The translations under genes were made by a program, and so were the position numbers. Shown in pieces: positions 1 through 7,790 of a stretch of 64,000 nt of DNA (position 1 is its first letter; each line of letters starts with the position of its first letter). The notes below the pieces were generated by a model. The model was given only the letters and a program-made list of their open reading frames with translations, did not search any database and was not told the DNA's origin. Origin of the DNA: Litchfieldella qijiaojingensis (GTDB taxonomy: Bacteria > Pseudomonadota > Gammaproteobacteria > Pseudomonadales > Halomonadaceae); NCBI RefSeq assembly GCF_014651875.1, contig NZ_BMXS01000020.1, positions 18,173 to 82,172 of the forward strand, given 5' to 3'.

Positions 1-469
1 CGCGGGTCACGCCGCCACACTTCGAGATCTTGAGGTCAATGCCCTCGGCGGCATCCTCACTAATCAGTTGCATGATCGAGGCATCGTCGGTGGCCAACTC
101 ATCGAAGATGATCGGGACCGAGGTACGGCGTCGCAGGGACAGGGTCTCGCGCCAGGTGGCGCAGGGTGCCTCCAGCACGAAGTCCAGCCCGGAGGGCAGC
201 AGGTTCAGCATGCACAGCAGGTGCTCGACACTTAGGCCACCATTGCTGTCGACGATGAAGAATTCTCCCGCCCGGACGCCGCGCGCGTGCGAGGCGATGT
301 AGTTGGGGCCGAAGGGGGTGGACTCTCCCCAGCCTTCCAACCCGGTATCGGTGCGGAGGCACACCAGGGTGGCATCGAAACCGGTGTAGCTGCGACCGCC
401 CGAGAGGCGATAGGTACCGCCGGCATAGGGCAGGTCGACCTGATAGACCTCGATCTCACGAATCTTCAC
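1..469 (-). pseudogene. Enolase-superfamily dehydratase/racemase with large internal deletion (cut by window edge)
   Basis: The reading frame opens at a GTG (469) behind an AGGAG box and stays open for 156 codons to the window edge. Residues 1-67 match the N-terminal capping domain of the mandelate racemase/muconate lactonizing group (motif GWGESTPFGPNY). Residue 70 onward jumps straight to the third barrel strand: VDSN metal-ligand Asp74, LEAPC Glu100, FDE near 123, then LKISKCGG. About 125-130 residues that normally lie between are absent, including the KxK acid/base strand. The surviving parts resemble cis-3-hydroxy-L-proline dehydratase or hydroxyproline-betaine epimerase relatives, which fits the neighbours. 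The fusion is in frame, but such a protein cannot form the barrel, so I call it broken. Exact substrate class is uncertain. Confidence 0.75.
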
Positions 470-623
470 GGGCACTCTCCTGCGGGGGTACCAGCACCAA
501 CTTGCCGGCGTAGCGCTTGTCGATGAAGTCCTGCTGTCCGTCCCGACCGGTTCTGCCATCGGTAGACCGCCCGTCCATCAAGTGAACGAGGGTGCCTGTT
601 GCCTGCAGAGACTTTCGGTTAGC
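456..623 (-). pseudogene. C-terminal remnant of an MDR (zinc/quinone type) dehydrogenase
   Basis: A short open stretch ends at a TGA (456-458) that overlaps the start of the downstream enolase-family gene, as in a translationally coupled operon. Its last residues, with the string DFIDKRYAGKLVLVP, look like the usual C-terminal helix-strand of medium-chain alcohol dehydrogenase/quinone oxidoreductases. An in-frame TAG lies at 624-626 and nothing dehydrogenase-like is visible upstream, so about 300 residues are missing. The overlap suggests the two genes were once one operon and both decayed. Family assignment rests on a short tail and is moderate. Confidence 0.5.
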
Positions 624-877
624 CTAATGAAGATGCTTACGTTATTGTCGAGGGCTGTATGTTTATTGTTTTGCGGAGTCTAAATACGCCGCTACCCGGG
701 CTCAATCAACTTTTTTGTCAAAGTACGGATAACCTCCATGTTATGCCCAAACACACCGATTCCGGCCAGACGCTGCTGACTACTCCACACTCACATTGGA
801 TGTGATGCTGGTACAGCAGCTCAGCACAAGGTAGGCCGGTTCGTGAGAATAAGGCAGTGCCTAGCGACTGCCCCATC
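624..877. other. Intergenic stretch without a recognisable gene
   Basis: This AT-richer stretch between the dehydrogenase remnant and the Ldh2-type gene has stops in all frames at short intervals. I see no conserved protein fragment, RNA gene or clear promoter. It is probably the scar of the deletion that removed most of the dehydrogenase gene. Confidence 0.5.
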
Positions 878-904
878 ATCCGCCGCTCACAAGGAGCGGC
901 GGAT
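878..904 (-). terminator. Hairpin overlapping the stop codon of the Ldh2-type gene
   Basis: A perfect 11-bp inverted repeat (arms 878-888 and 894-904, 5-base loop) spans the last codons and stop of the minus-strand gene. There is no clear T-run after it, so it may be a weak terminator or an mRNA 3'-end stabiliser. Confidence 0.45.
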
Positions 905-1879
905 CTTTTCAAGCACCACGGTGTCGATGGCAATTTGGTCCTTTTCCGAAATATCGCTTCGCACGGGACGACGCCCGGGCACATAGGCACCACGTTCGGC
1001 GATCCGGTCAAGCTGTTGGGTCAGGCGGGTAGAAAAATCGTCGTCGATAACGGTGGGCAGGATGGCAATGATCGTCAGCCCGGCGTCGATCACCCGATCC
1101 CCGTTCTGGAAATCCGGCATGTCGAGCGACCATGAGGCACCGGAAAATCCGGCCGCGAGGCACTCAATCATCAGCGCCACGTTTGCGCCTTTCGTACCAC
1201 CGAATGCCAAAAGTGCACCGCGCAGGCCTGCCGCTGCATCGGTGGTCATGTTGCCCGTTTCGTCGATTGCCCAGCCTTCGGGAATCTTGCGTCCTTCTTC
1301 CGCAGCTTTTACCAGGTTGACAAAGGCCGTTGCACTGGACGCCTGGTCAATCACAAGGGGAGCGTTAACGTTGGCCAGAGGCGCGGCAAACGCCATCGGA
1401 TTGGTGCCAAAAACGATCTTGCCACCGGGCGAGCCCGCGACCACGGCTGGGCTGTTGGACACGGCAAAAGCGATCAGTCCTTCCAGGGCAAGACGGCGAA
1501 CATAGTAGCCCAGTTCACCAGTGGTATAGCTGTTGCCTTGGGTAAAGATCGTAACGCCCAGTTCCTGAGTTCTTTCGACAAGCGTTGGCATTGCCCGGTC
1601 GAAGCCGAGCTGCGCAATTCCTCCATCCGCGTCCGAGTGGATGATGGCGGGCAAGGGCGAAGTGATTTTCGGCTCGGCTTCTCCATTGATGCGTCCCGCG
1701 CGGAAGCTGGAGAGATAATCCAGGAGATGCGGGAATCCGACACCGGGACGTCCGAAAAGCGCAGCCGAAATCGTTGCCCTTGCCAAGGAGCGTGCGGTGG
1801 CATGGTTGGCGCCTGCGGCGAGACAGGCCTGTTCGGCCAATATCTCTGCATCGTGGGCGGAAAGTGTCTGCTGATCCAA
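887..1879 (-). CDS. Ldh2/DpkA-family NAD(P)H-dependent imine or 2-oxoacid reductase
   Basis: This is a malate/L-lactate dehydrogenase-2 family protein, a fold that also includes delta1-pyrroline-2-carboxylate/piperideine-2-carboxylate reductases. The family core is visible: an N-terminal LARATISAALFGRPGVG helix region, the mid-protein GSPGGKIVFGTNPMAFAAPL cofactor segment and a C-terminal GADVAL-like stretch (GANVALMIECLAAGFSGA). I place the start at a TTG (1879) because a GGGAGG box lies just upstream. A GTG at 1903 would put that box inside the gene. Beside a proline-racemase-family enzyme, reduction of pyrroline-2-carboxylate to L-proline after hydroxyproline dehydration is the likeliest role. 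That substrate is inferred from context. Confidence 0.75.
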   Translation of the reverse strand: MDQQTLSAHDAEILAEQACLAAGANHATARSLARATISAALFGRPGVGFPHLLDYLSSFRAGRINGEAEPKITSPLPAIIHSDADGGIAQLGFDRAMPTLVERTQELGVTIFTQGNSYTTGELGYYVRRLALEGLIAFAVSNSPAVVAGSPGGKIVFGTNPMAFAAPLANVNAPLVIDQASSATAFVNLVKAAEEGRKIPEGWAIDETGNMTTDAAAGLRGALLAFGGTKGANVALMIECLAAGFSGASWSLDMPDFQNGDRVIDAGLTIIAILPTVIDDDFSTRLTQQLDRIAERGAYVPGRRPVRSDISEKDQIAIDTVVLEKIRRSL

Positions 1880-1915
1880 GAAAAGATACCTCCCGATGTT
1901 CACTTTAAAATCGGC

Positions 1916-2968
1916 TCAAGCCCAGATGTCCTGCACGCAAAATCCTTCAATGAAGGGATCATCATTATCTAATACATAAGTATTGATCCCATAGATCCAA
2001 CTTGTTCCAGTGATAGTAGGTATTACCGCTGTCTTTTCACCAACTTTCGTTTCCTCGACAAGTCTCCCCGTAAACACGTTGCCAAGGATTCCCTGATGGC
2101 GAAAATCCTTATTCAATGGCAGCTCCCCCTTGGCATGAAGAACCGCCATTTTTGCGCATGTCCCGGTGCCGCATGGACACCGGTCGAGGGCTCCTGTCCA
2201 GGTACTGGGCTTGTCCCAATCAAAGTCACCCGACGCCACTGTCACCGCATTCTTCCAGTCGGCATCCGGGCTACTTGCTGGCCCAGAAAGTTGTGATATC
2301 GTGATCCCAATCCCCGGGTAATCAGGGTGCTCAACTGGCAACTGCTCGATAGCTGCCTGCCTGATCATGGCCGAAATCCGTGCTATCTCCGCCCCATGCT
2401 CGGGTATTAGTTCCACTCCAGGAAACTGCCGGACATCCGCAATAACATAAAACATCCCTCCCCACCCTACATCCACAGTCACCTCGCCAAGATGAGGAAC
2501 CTCTATTTTTGCGTCGAGGTAGGCCGCAAATGCCGGAACATTCTTGAAAGTGACGTTTTTCACCTTCCCATCTTTGCACTCAGCCCTGATACGAATCAGC
2601 CCAGCTGGCGCCTCAAGAACAAGCTCCGTAACGGGTTCTTGCATCGGTAGCATTCCCATTTCAAGCAGCACCGTCGCCACGGAAATGGTGTTGCCACCAG
2701 ACATGACCGGATACTCGATCTGTTCCATGATCACATAGCCGGCATCGGCATCAGGGTGGCATGGGGGAACGATGACATTGCAGCAGAGGGGTGGATAACC
2801 ACGAGGCTCACGCAGCATTAGCTTACGCAGCTGGTCGTCATTTTCTCTCAACCAAACCATCTTCTCATGCACCGTCTTGCCGGGGATGTTTGGAACACCG
2901 CCAGTGACAACGCGCATCGGTTCACCTGCGTGCGTATCTATGGCATGTATGGTTCTCTTGAATGCCAT
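1916..2968 (-). CDS. Proline-racemase-family enzyme, Ser/Cys type (hydroxyproline epimerase or dehydratase)
   Basis: The 350-residue protein follows the proline racemase fold from its start (IDTHAGEPMRVV, residues 10-21). Proline racemase and 4-hydroxyproline epimerase use two Cys. Here the first is replaced, in the motif VMSGGNTI with Ser90, while the second is kept in CPCGTGT (Cys266). Ser/Cys members of this superfamily occur beside hydroxyproline catabolic genes and act as epimerases or as 3-hydroxyproline dehydratases, so the reaction cannot be fixed from sequence. A GGGGG box sits 5 bases before the ATG. The gene is followed by the Ldh2-type reductase and preceded by a TRAP transporter. 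A second, Cys/Cys family member lies at 56248-57183. Confidence 0.85.
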   Translation of the reverse strand: MAFKRTIHAIDTHAGEPMRVVTGGVPNIPGKTVHEKMVWLRENDDQLRKLMLREPRGYPPLCCNVIVPPCHPDADAGYVIMEQIEYPVMSGGNTISVATVLLEMGMLPMQEPVTELVLEAPAGLIRIRAECKDGKVKNVTFKNVPAFAAYLDAKIEVPHLGEVTVDVGWGGMFYVIADVRQFPGVELIPEHGAEIARISAMIRQAAIEQLPVEHPDYPGIGITISQLSGPASSPDADWKNAVTVASGDFDWDKPSTWTGALDRCPCGTGTCAKMAVLHAKGELPLNKDFRHQGILGNVFTGRLVEETKVGEKTAVIPTITGTSWIYGINTYVLDNDDPFIEGFCVQDIWA

Positions 2969-3015
2969 TTCTACCCCCTTTGAATATTGTTGGTGGTGGC
3001 CTATGGAGGGTCCGA

Positions 3016-4314
3016 TTAATTCACGTATCCGAGCAGCCTTGGCAGGAAGAGCGACAGATCCGGCCAGTAGGTCGTGATCAGCATCACAGGCAGAGCGCCA
3101 AGCAGCATGAAGCTGAAGGCGGGCCGAATGACTTGCGACATCCCGACCTTGCCGATCCGACAGCTCATGAACAGGATGGGCGCCATGGGCGGGCTATTGC
3201 ATCCGATGACGACGCTGGTGCCCACGATGGCGGCAAAATGCACCGGATGGATGCCGATGCTCTCCATGACCGGCAACAGCAGCGGGCTGAGGATGGCCAC
3301 GACACTCACGTCATCCATGATCATCCCCATCAAGATCAAGAAGATATTGACCATGAGGAGAATCAGCAGCTTGTTATGGAACACCTCGAGCAACACCTCG
3401 GTCAGCTCCTGCGGCACTCGCTCGAAGGTGAAGATACGACTGGCCACGAAGGAAAAGAGCAGAATGATCATGATGACGCCGGTGGTCGTGGCGGCATGGA
3501 TGAAACTCTGTGCCAGGGCCTTCAGGTTGAGGTCACGATAAACGAACAGTCCGACGGGAATGGCATAGACGACGGCGATGGCGGCCGCCTCGGTGGGGGT
3601 GAAGATGCCACCGTAGATGCCGCCCAGGATGATGACCGGGAGCATCAATGCAGGGAAGGCCTTCCAGCCAGTACTGCCGATATTCCGGAACCGGTTACTC
3701 AGTGTGAGCGTCTCTGGGCTGTAGGCGGGATTCCTGCGCATCTTGATAGCATTGATCACACACAGGAATATCATCAGCAAAATACCCGGCCCGATGGTAG
3801 CCAAGAACACGGCCGCGACGGATTGCCGGGTCACCACCGCGTACAGGATCATGGTGATACTGGGCGGAATCAGCAGACCGAGCAGCGAAGATATCCCGAC
3901 CAGAGCGGTGGAATACGGACGGCTGTAGCCGTGTTTTTCCATCGGGTCGATCATGATGGTGCCAATCGAGGCCACTGCGGCCGAGGCCGTCCCCGATATG
4001 GCTCCGAAGACACCACAGGCCATCACCATTGAGGTCCCCATCCCACTGCGGGACGAGCCGACGATTGCCTCGACAAAGCGTATGAGCCTGGCCGCAATCC
4101 CCCCTGACTGCATCAAATACCCTGTCATGATAAATAACGGGAGAGCCAGCAGGATAATGGAATTGATGGACCAAAAGCCCGTTGTCATTAGTGACGATAT
4201 ATCGACATCATAAGCGAACGAGAGTACGAGAGTCATGGCGGCGAACGAGAATACGACTGGCACGCCTATGATCATTAACAGTATGACTGCACCTATCGCT
4301 AACAAGGCACCCAT
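3016..4314 (-). CDS. TRAP transporter large permease (DctM family)
   Basis: A 432-residue, strongly hydrophobic protein with the long multi-helix pattern of the TRAP 12-TM subunit, including GVFGAISGTASAAVASIGTIM and the helix-hairpin string IPPSITMILYAV. It forms the Na+-driven channel of a tripartite uptake system with the DctQ (4360-4881) and DctP (4959-5993) genes just upstream, and is followed 47 bases later by the proline-racemase-family gene. That order suggests import of hydroxyproline or a derivative, though the substrate is not readable from sequence. The whole block appears less GC-rich than the neighbouring sugar-acid genes. Confidence 0.92.
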   Translation of the reverse strand: MGALLAIGAVILLMIIGVPVVFSFAAMTLVLSFAYDVDISSLMTTGFWSINSIILLALPLFIMTGYLMQSGGIAARLIRFVEAIVGSSRSGMGTSMVMACGVFGAISGTASAAVASIGTIMIDPMEKHGYSRPYSTALVGISSLLGLLIPPSITMILYAVVTRQSVAAVFLATIGPGILLMIFLCVINAIKMRRNPAYSPETLTLSNRFRNIGSTGWKAFPALMLPVIILGGIYGGIFTPTEAAAIAVVYAIPVGLFVYRDLNLKALAQSFIHAATTTGVIMIILLFSFVASRIFTFERVPQELTEVLLEVFHNKLLILLMVNIFLILMGMIMDDVSVVAILSPLLLPVMESIGIHPVHFAAIVGTSVVIGCNSPPMAPILFMSCRIGKVGMSQVIRPAFSFMLLGALPVMLITTYWPDLSLFLPRLLGYVN

Positions 4315-4359
4315 ATGTTTCTCCGATTATTGTCAGGAAGTCTCTTGAGGAAAGACGAC

Positions 4360-4881
4360 TTATTGGGCTACAGCTTTAGCTTTTCTGAATAGCTTGCTGA
4401 CATCATGAATGAAGTCCCGGAGCACGTAGAGCAACAACAGAATACTCGCAACGAGGAGGCTTCCTTGAGAAATGTATTGCGGAATACCGAACACCGGTGT
4501 GACTTGCCCCTTCTCGAAACCCCAGGAAAAAAGGCTGTAGCTCCAGTTAACGAAAAAAGCCGCCATTACTACCGACAGGATTGTGGCAATAAGCCTCATT
4601 GTGTCGTGCAAGGCCTCGTTATCGGAAAAGGCTTGAAAGAAATCGGCACTGAGATGGGACCGCTCCCGCGAGGCCAAGGCCGCCCCGAGCATGTACAGCC
4701 ACATGGCGGCCATCAACACCAGCTCCTCAAGGCCGAATACCTGCACGCCAAGCAGCGCCCTGAATACTATGCCGCCTACCATGGAAAAAGCGATGAAAAG
4801 GCCCAGCACCGTAACGGCAACCTTTATAATAAATGCGAGCGCATTATCGATGCGGGTTAAGTAATCCATAATGATTTTCAT
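4360..4881 (-). CDS. TRAP transporter small permease (DctQ family)
   Basis: A 173-residue inner-membrane protein with four predicted helices and the typical ELVLMAAMWLYMLGAALASRERSHLSADFF core between helices two and three (given here as one family block, residues about 54-83). It partners with the large permease encoded 45 bases downstream. The first ATG is used here; a second in-frame ATG four codons on (4869) is an equally good start. Confidence 0.88.
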   Translation of the reverse strand: MKIIMDYLTRIDNALAFIIKVAVTVLGLFIAFSMVGGIVFRALLGVQVFGLEELVLMAAMWLYMLGAALASRERSHLSADFFQAFSDNEALHDTMRLIATILSVVMAAFFVNWSYSLFSWGFEKGQVTPVFGIPQYISQGSLLVASILLLLYVLRDFIHDVSKLFRKAKAVAQ

Positions 4882-4958
4882 GATGTTACCCCAAAGGTAT
4901 CGAACACAGAGTGGCCCTCACTAGCAGGAACCACTCCGTGTCACCCGGCAGGTATTAT

Positions 4959-5993
4959 TTATTTAGGTTCTGATGCATGCTCGCGGACAGCGCTCATGAC
5001 ATCCGCCCCTAGGGACTCCTCCGCCTCGACCCACACTGTCTCGCGGACCCGTTCGATCCAGGCAGCCATCTCTTCATCGGACGGCACGATATATTCCATG
5101 CCCTCTTCCTGGGCCGTCTGGATCCACTTTTCATCCTCTTCCCTGGCATTCTCGAACTGCTCATTGACGACGATTTCCACGGCATCCGCGATGATCCCGC
5201 GATCTTCTTCGTCGAGTGCATTCCAGGAATCCTGATTCATCAGGAAGGTATAGAATGAGAAGTTATGCTTGGAGTGAACGAAATAGTCGAGCAGGTCGTT
5301 GAAATAGGTATAGTCCCAGTAGATCACATTACTCGAATCGCCATCGACGACCCCGGTCTGGATGGACGTGTAGACCTCGGACCAGTCGATGGGAACGGCC
5401 TGGAACCCCATGGCCTGTATCGTTTGAGGCAGCGGGAAGATGGGCTGTGACCGGAGCTTGATCCCCTTCTCCTGCGCTTCCTCGTAGTTAGTGGCATAGG
5501 TATCCGCTGTGGCTATACCGCCAAAGCCTTCCGGAAAGGGCCCCAGATATTCCAGACCAATATCCGAAAGGATGGGATCAATGACCTCCGAGATCCAGCC
5601 ATCCTTGCCATAGGCATCTAGTGCTTCATCCCAACCCAAGGTCAGATAGGGCAGCGTTAGTACGCCAAGCCGCTCATCGTAGGACGTTTGAGGCCAGCCC
5701 AAAAAGAGGTCGATGTTGCCTCTGGACAACTGGTCAAAAAGCTCCTGAGGTCCACCGATCTCCCCCTGATAGAAGACATTCATGGTAATTCTTCCATCAG
5801 ATTGCTCTGCGACTATATCAGAGATTCTTTTTACTGCCTGGCCTTGGGGCGATTCCCGGTCGCCTGCCTCCGTTGCTATCGTAAGCTTTAATTCCTCATC
5901 GCTTGCCCAAGTGGAAGCTGAGAAACCAAGAGCGGCGATAACCGATACTGCGGCTACGCTTGAGCTAACTTTTATTGAGCTTTTTAATGTCAT
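4959..5993 (-). CDS. TRAP transporter periplasmic binding protein (DctP family)
   Basis: The ATG at 5993 has a GGAGAAGG box and opens directly into a signal peptide (MTLKSSIKVSSSVAAVSV, cleavage probably after STWA near residue 29), so the longer upstream frame is rejected. The 344-residue product has the DctP hallmarks: a region reading GDRESPQGQAVKRISDIV, the IDLFLGWPQ strand, and Arg-containing KLRSQP, where the family places the carboxylate-binding Arg. It would deliver a carboxylated solute to the DctQM membrane complex encoded downstream. The mature protein is rich in acidic residues, as in halophile periplasmic proteins. Confidence 0.9.
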   Translation of the reverse strand: MTLKSSIKVSSSVAAVSVIAALGFSASTWASDEELKLTIATEAGDRESPQGQAVKRISDIVAEQSDGRITMNVFYQGEIGGPQELFDQLSRGNIDLFLGWPQTSYDERLGVLTLPYLTLGWDEALDAYGKDGWISEVIDPILSDIGLEYLGPFPEGFGGIATADTYATNYEEAQEKGIKLRSQPIFPLPQTIQAMGFQAVPIDWSEVYTSIQTGVVDGDSSNVIYWDYTYFNDLLDYFVHSKHNFSFYTFLMNQDSWNALDEEDRGIIADAVEIVVNEQFENAREEDEKWIQTAQEEGMEYIVPSDEEMAAWIERVRETVWVEAEESLGADVMSAVREHASEPK

Positions 5994-6115
5994 AACACCT
6001 TCTCCAGACGAGCTATTGTAGTTAGGATCCATCTCTTGCTTGGCCATGGCCAAGCATGTATTCAAGCTATTACTGTGGCGGAGGTAATGGAAACGACTTT
6101 TCTTCAGCGCAAAAC

Positions 6116-6130
6116 ATAACCTGAGGTTAT
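6116..6130. promoter_or_regulatory. Palindrome upstream of the TRAP operon (possible operator)
   Basis: ATAACC and GGTTAT face each other across 3 bases, in the 266-base gap before dctP and about 120 bases upstream of its start. Its position suits a regulator site, but no regulator can be assigned. Confidence 0.3.
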
Positions 6131-6195
6131 CGTTGCCATGACTTATGGGCAGACATTAATCGCCACATGCTGATGTTCGCTATCGGCGAGCAAGC

Positions 6196-6222
6196 TGCCA
6201 TCCCCGGCAAGCAGGGATGGCA
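6196..6222 (-). terminator. Hairpin after the aldehyde dehydrogenase gene
   Basis: A 9-bp stem (arms 6196-6204 and 6214-6222) lies 38 bases past the stop codon of the minus-strand aldehyde dehydrogenase gene and before the TRAP genes. It has no strong T-run, so it may only attenuate transcription into the transporter genes. Confidence 0.4.
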
Positions 6223-6259
6223 GGTAAGGATCACGCTATGTTGCGTGCTCAGCGACGCG

Positions 6260-7765
6260 TCAAGACAACTGGATCCAGGTCGTCTTGAGCTCGCAGTACT
6301 GGTCATGGGCATAGACCGACTTGTCCCGCCCGCCGAAGCCGGACTGCTTGTACCCGCCGAATGGCGTGGTGATATCGCCTTCCGAGAAGCAATTGACGGA
6401 GACGGTTCCGGCTCGAATGGCCGCGGCCATGCGATGCACGGTGTTGAGGTCTTCGCTCCACAGCGAGGCCGCCAGGCCATAGCAGGTATCGTTGGCGATG
6501 GCGATGGCTTCTTCTTCGGTATCGAACGGAATGACCGCCAGCACCGGTCCGAAGATCTCCTCCCGCGCCACCCCGGCATCCTGCGGCACGTCATCGAAGA
6601 TGGTCGGGGCGACGAAGTAGCCGCCGCTCTCTTCACGGATACGGCTACCGCCCGTTATCAGCTTCAGCCCGTCGACCTTGGCCCGCTCGATATGGGCCAG
6701 CACCTTGTCCATGTGATCTTTCTCGATCAGGGCGCCGAGCTGCACATTGGGGTCGAGGGGATCACCAGTGACCCACTCCTCCTCGAGCTGGCGCTGCATC
6801 TCGTCGACCAGTGCGTCCTTCACCGAGCGATGCACGATCAGCCGCGAGCCCGCCGAGCAGTTCTCCCCCATGTTCCAGAAGGCGGCGGCCAGGACATTGC
6901 TCGCCACGGTCTTGAGGTCGCCGACATCGGGCATGACCACCTGCGGATTCTTGCCACCACACTCCAGCACCACGCGCTTGAGATTGCTCGCCGCCGAGTA
7001 CTCGAGGAACCGCCGGCCCACCTCGGTGGAACCGGTAAAGGCGGCCAGGTCGATGTCGGGATGCAGGCCAATGGCCTTGCCGGCCACATGACCGAGCCCC
7101 GGCACCACGTTCAACACGCCGGCCGGGATGCCGGCCTCATGGGCCAGCTCGGCGAGCCGCAGCGTGCTGAGCGACGTCAGCTCGGCGGGCTTGAGTACCA
7201 CGCTGTTACCCGTGATCAGGGCCGGTCCCAGCTTCCAGCCGGCCATCATGGCGGGGAAGTTCCACGGCAGCACGGCGCCGACGACCCCGATCGGCTCACG
7301 CTTGACGATGGACAGGACGCTCTTGTCGGTGGGCGTCACGGCGTCGTGGAGCTTGTCGGCGGCTTCGGCATGCCAGCGGATGGTGTTGGCGGTATCGGGG
7401 ATATCGACATTGAAGCATTCGCCGATCGGCTTGCCCGCCTCCAAGGCTTCCAGGACGGCTAGTTCGAGGCAGTGTTCCTCGATCAGGTCAGCGAAGCGCT
7501 GCATGATGGCCTTGCGCTCGGCGGGGGGGAGTCCCGACCAGACCCCGGCCTCGAAGGCCCGGCGGGCGGCCTGGACAGCGAGGTCCACATCGGCGCCGTC
7601 ACAGGCGGCTACCCGGGTCAGGAGTTCCCCGGTGGCCGGGTTCAGGGTGTCGAACGTTTCGCCTGAACTTGCGGGAACGAAGCGACCGTCGATGAAGGCC
7701 AGGTTACGATATTCGAGTTGCTCGATCTGACGCGCAATGGCGTCCGGAGTCAGAGTATCGGACAT
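6260..7765 (-). CDS. NAD(P)+-dependent aldehyde dehydrogenase (likely 2-oxoglutarate semialdehyde in hydroxyproline breakdown)
   Basis: A full-length 501-residue ALDH: LPWNFPA (166-172), KPAELTSLS, the FTGSTEVG coenzyme loop (243-250), general base Glu268 in LECGG and nucleophile Cys303 in GENCSAG. The ATG at 7765 follows a CGAGGAGAAC box; starting farther upstream would overlap the FAD oxidase gene. Sequence alone resembles gamma-glutamyl-aminobutyraldehyde (PuuC) and related dehydrogenases. The operon, with a DapA-family deaminase and a FAD oxidase, fits the last step of trans-4-hydroxyproline degradation, 2-oxoglutarate semialdehyde to 2-oxoglutarate. A paralogue with the same context lies at 53627-55120. 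Confidence 0.85.
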   Translation of the reverse strand: MSDTLTPDAIARQIEQLEYRNLAFIDGRFVPASSGETFDTLNPATGELLTRVAACDGADVDLAVQAARRAFEAGVWSGLPPAERKAIMQRFADLIEEHCLELAVLEALEAGKPIGECFNVDIPDTANTIRWHAEAADKLHDAVTPTDKSVLSIVKREPIGVVGAVLPWNFPAMMAGWKLGPALITGNSVVLKPAELTSLSTLRLAELAHEAGIPAGVLNVVPGLGHVAGKAIGLHPDIDLAAFTGSTEVGRRFLEYSAASNLKRVVLECGGKNPQVVMPDVGDLKTVASNVLAAAFWNMGENCSAGSRLIVHRSVKDALVDEMQRQLEEEWVTGDPLDPNVQLGALIEKDHMDKVLAHIERAKVDGLKLITGGSRIREESGGYFVAPTIFDDVPQDAGVAREEIFGPVLAVIPFDTEEEAIAIANDTCYGLAASLWSEDLNTVHRMAAAIRAGTVSVNCFSEGDITTPFGGYKQSGFGGRDKSVYAHDQYCELKTTWIQLS

Positions 7766-7790
7766 TGTTGTTCTCCTCGTGTCGGATGGT

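Noticed and set aside
2962..4032. 356-codon plus-strand frame opposite the TRAP permease
   Set aside because: Composition is dominated by His, Gln, Asp and Gly, typical of antisense reading of a membrane-protein gene.
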